Shown here: positions 63,370 through 64,000 of the stretch, in pieces
How positions within the stretch are numbered: position 1 is the first letter of the stretch
Layout of the letters: each line of letters starts with the position of its first letter
DNA from: Planomicrobium stackebrandtii
Lineage (GTDB): Bacteria > Bacillota > Bacilli > Bacillales_A > Planococcaceae
DNA length: 64,000 nt
Reading direction: 5' to 3'
Assembly: GCF_030814955.1 (NCBI RefSeq)
Contig: NZ_JAUSWB010000003.1
Location: 310,001 to 374,000, forward strand
Made by a program: the position numbers and the translations under genes
Notes under the pieces: model-generated
What the model saw: only the letters and a program-made list of their open reading frames with translations
What the model was told of the DNA's origin: nothing
Databases searched by the model: none

Positions 63370-64000
63370 GGGAGCAGTTTCATGAGTTGAAACTAATTCC
63401 GCTTGTACAATGTACCGATCAGGCGCAGAGCCGATAAAATCAAATGGATAACAAGTGGTCAATGTCAGTGTTGATTGATCTTTTTCAACAATGACGGTTC
63501 TATCGTCTTCATGTGTAATCCAAATGCTGGTGATTTCATACATAAAAGTCTTTCCGTCGTATTGAACCATTAAATCATCTTTTTCTTCAAGGTGAGCCAA
63601 CCCGGTAAACACTGTATCACGATGACCGCTTAATACAGTGTGGCCATTTCCGCCTGGAATTGTTGTTAAGTCGCTGACATATAAGCCGATGCCTTTTTCC
63701 AAAGTTTCCTCGTCGGCTCCCCAATAAACCGGATACTTTTGGCCAATTTTAGGAATAAGCAAATCTGCGGTTTTTTCCCCAGCTTTCTGTTGGATGGAGG
63801 TGGTCAATACAGGTACCGGTTTTTTTACAGGAATGGGAATAGCAGTCGCCTTTTCGGCTATTTCAATAGGCTCTTGCTGAACCTCGGCTGCAGAATACTC
63901 TTTAAAATCCTGGATCGTTTGGAGTTCTGCCTCCGTTAAACTTTGTGCTGAGCTTGCAGCAGTATGCCACTCGAATAAGTGATAAAGCCCAATTGTCAAT
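63364..64000 (-). CDS. Class D sortase, N-terminus cut by window edge
   Basis: At least 211 residues. Catalytic His in LSGHRDTVF, Cys in LTTCYPFDF and Arg in APDRYIV, with the LLIPKIGQKYPV strand, fit class D sortases. An ATG at 63999 exists, but the visible part starts at the end of a hydrophobic helix, so the true start with its membrane anchor is probably beyond the edge. Confidence 0.85.
   Translation of the reverse strand, partial: LTIGLYHLFEWHTAASSAQSLTEAELQTIQDFKEYSAAEVQQEPIEIAEKATAIPIPVKKPVPVLTTSIQQKAGEKTADLLIPKIGQKYPVYWGADEETLEKGIGLYVSDLTTIPGGNGHTVLSGHRDTVFTGLAHLEEKDDLMVQYDGKTFMYEITSIWITHEDDRTVIVEKDQSTLTLTTCYPFDFIGSAPDRYIVQAELVSTHETAPK

Overview
The window looks like chromosomal DNA of a low-to-mid GC Gram-positive bacterium of the order Bacillales, most likely a Planococcus-type member of the Planococcaceae. 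The basis is strong AGGAGG-type ribosome binding sites, frequent GTG/TTG starts, intrinsic terminators after most transcription units, CcpA/ROK/LacI-style sugar control, and protein types close to Bacillus YoxD, YkvI, KtrA and YesL. This is inference from protein character; no database search was possible.

Region 1 (1-7.0 kb) is a complete selenocysteine (Sec) locus. A leftward pair encodes a GT4 glycosyltransferase resembling the selenosugar synthase SenB, followed by selD. selD has an in-frame UGA exactly at the catalytic Cys position, with a GGUCC-UGA-GGACC hairpin 12 nt downstream, so SelD is itself a selenoprotein. Upstream lie a five-unit array of ~121-bp hairpin repeats, a tRNA-Sec gene (selC), and the rightward, translationally coupled selB-selA pair. 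A glycerate kinase follows. Together these genes could feed selenophosphate to two uses: Sec-tRNA synthesis (SelA) and possibly a selenosugar (SenB-like protein).

Region 2 (7-20.7 kb): a small membrane-anchored protein, an MFS transporter, a YoxD-like SDR, then a large alpha-glucobiose utilisation operon. It holds a GH65 phosphorylase, a CUT1 ABC importer without its ATPase, a DUF624 protein, a LacI regulator, beta-phosphoglucomutase and a second GH65 phosphorylase. Region 3 (20.7-27.7 kb) is sulfur-oriented: an aliphatic sulfonate/nitrate-type ABC importer, cysteine synthase and a two-domain sulfurtransferase, then adenine deaminase.

Region 4 (28-31.5 kb) carries an S9 peptidase, an AbrB-family membrane protein and a compound repeat region. 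Region 5 (31.5-44.2 kb) is a xylose/xylo-oligosaccharide island: xynB, the ROK repressor xylR, a CUT1 importer without ATPase, a DUF624 protein, xylA, xylB, an aldo/keto reductase and a Gfo/Idh/MocA dehydrogenase. Three promoters have XylR-like inverted repeats over the -35 region. A MITE-like repeat sits in the xynB leader.

Region 6 (44.2-64 kb) is mixed: PhzF-like isomerase, KtrA, an RNase H-like protein, a DUF4397 surface protein with an overlapping class F sortase, TetR/SDR and LysR/3-hydroxybutyrate units, a DASS anion transporter preceded by a small ORF with an in-frame UGA, UppP, a hydrolase, VTT and YkvI membrane proteins, PanE, a Trm11-like methyltransferase, a 21-bp-period tandem repeat, a cysteine-desulfurase-like protein lacking the active-site Cys, and a partial class D sortase at the right edge.
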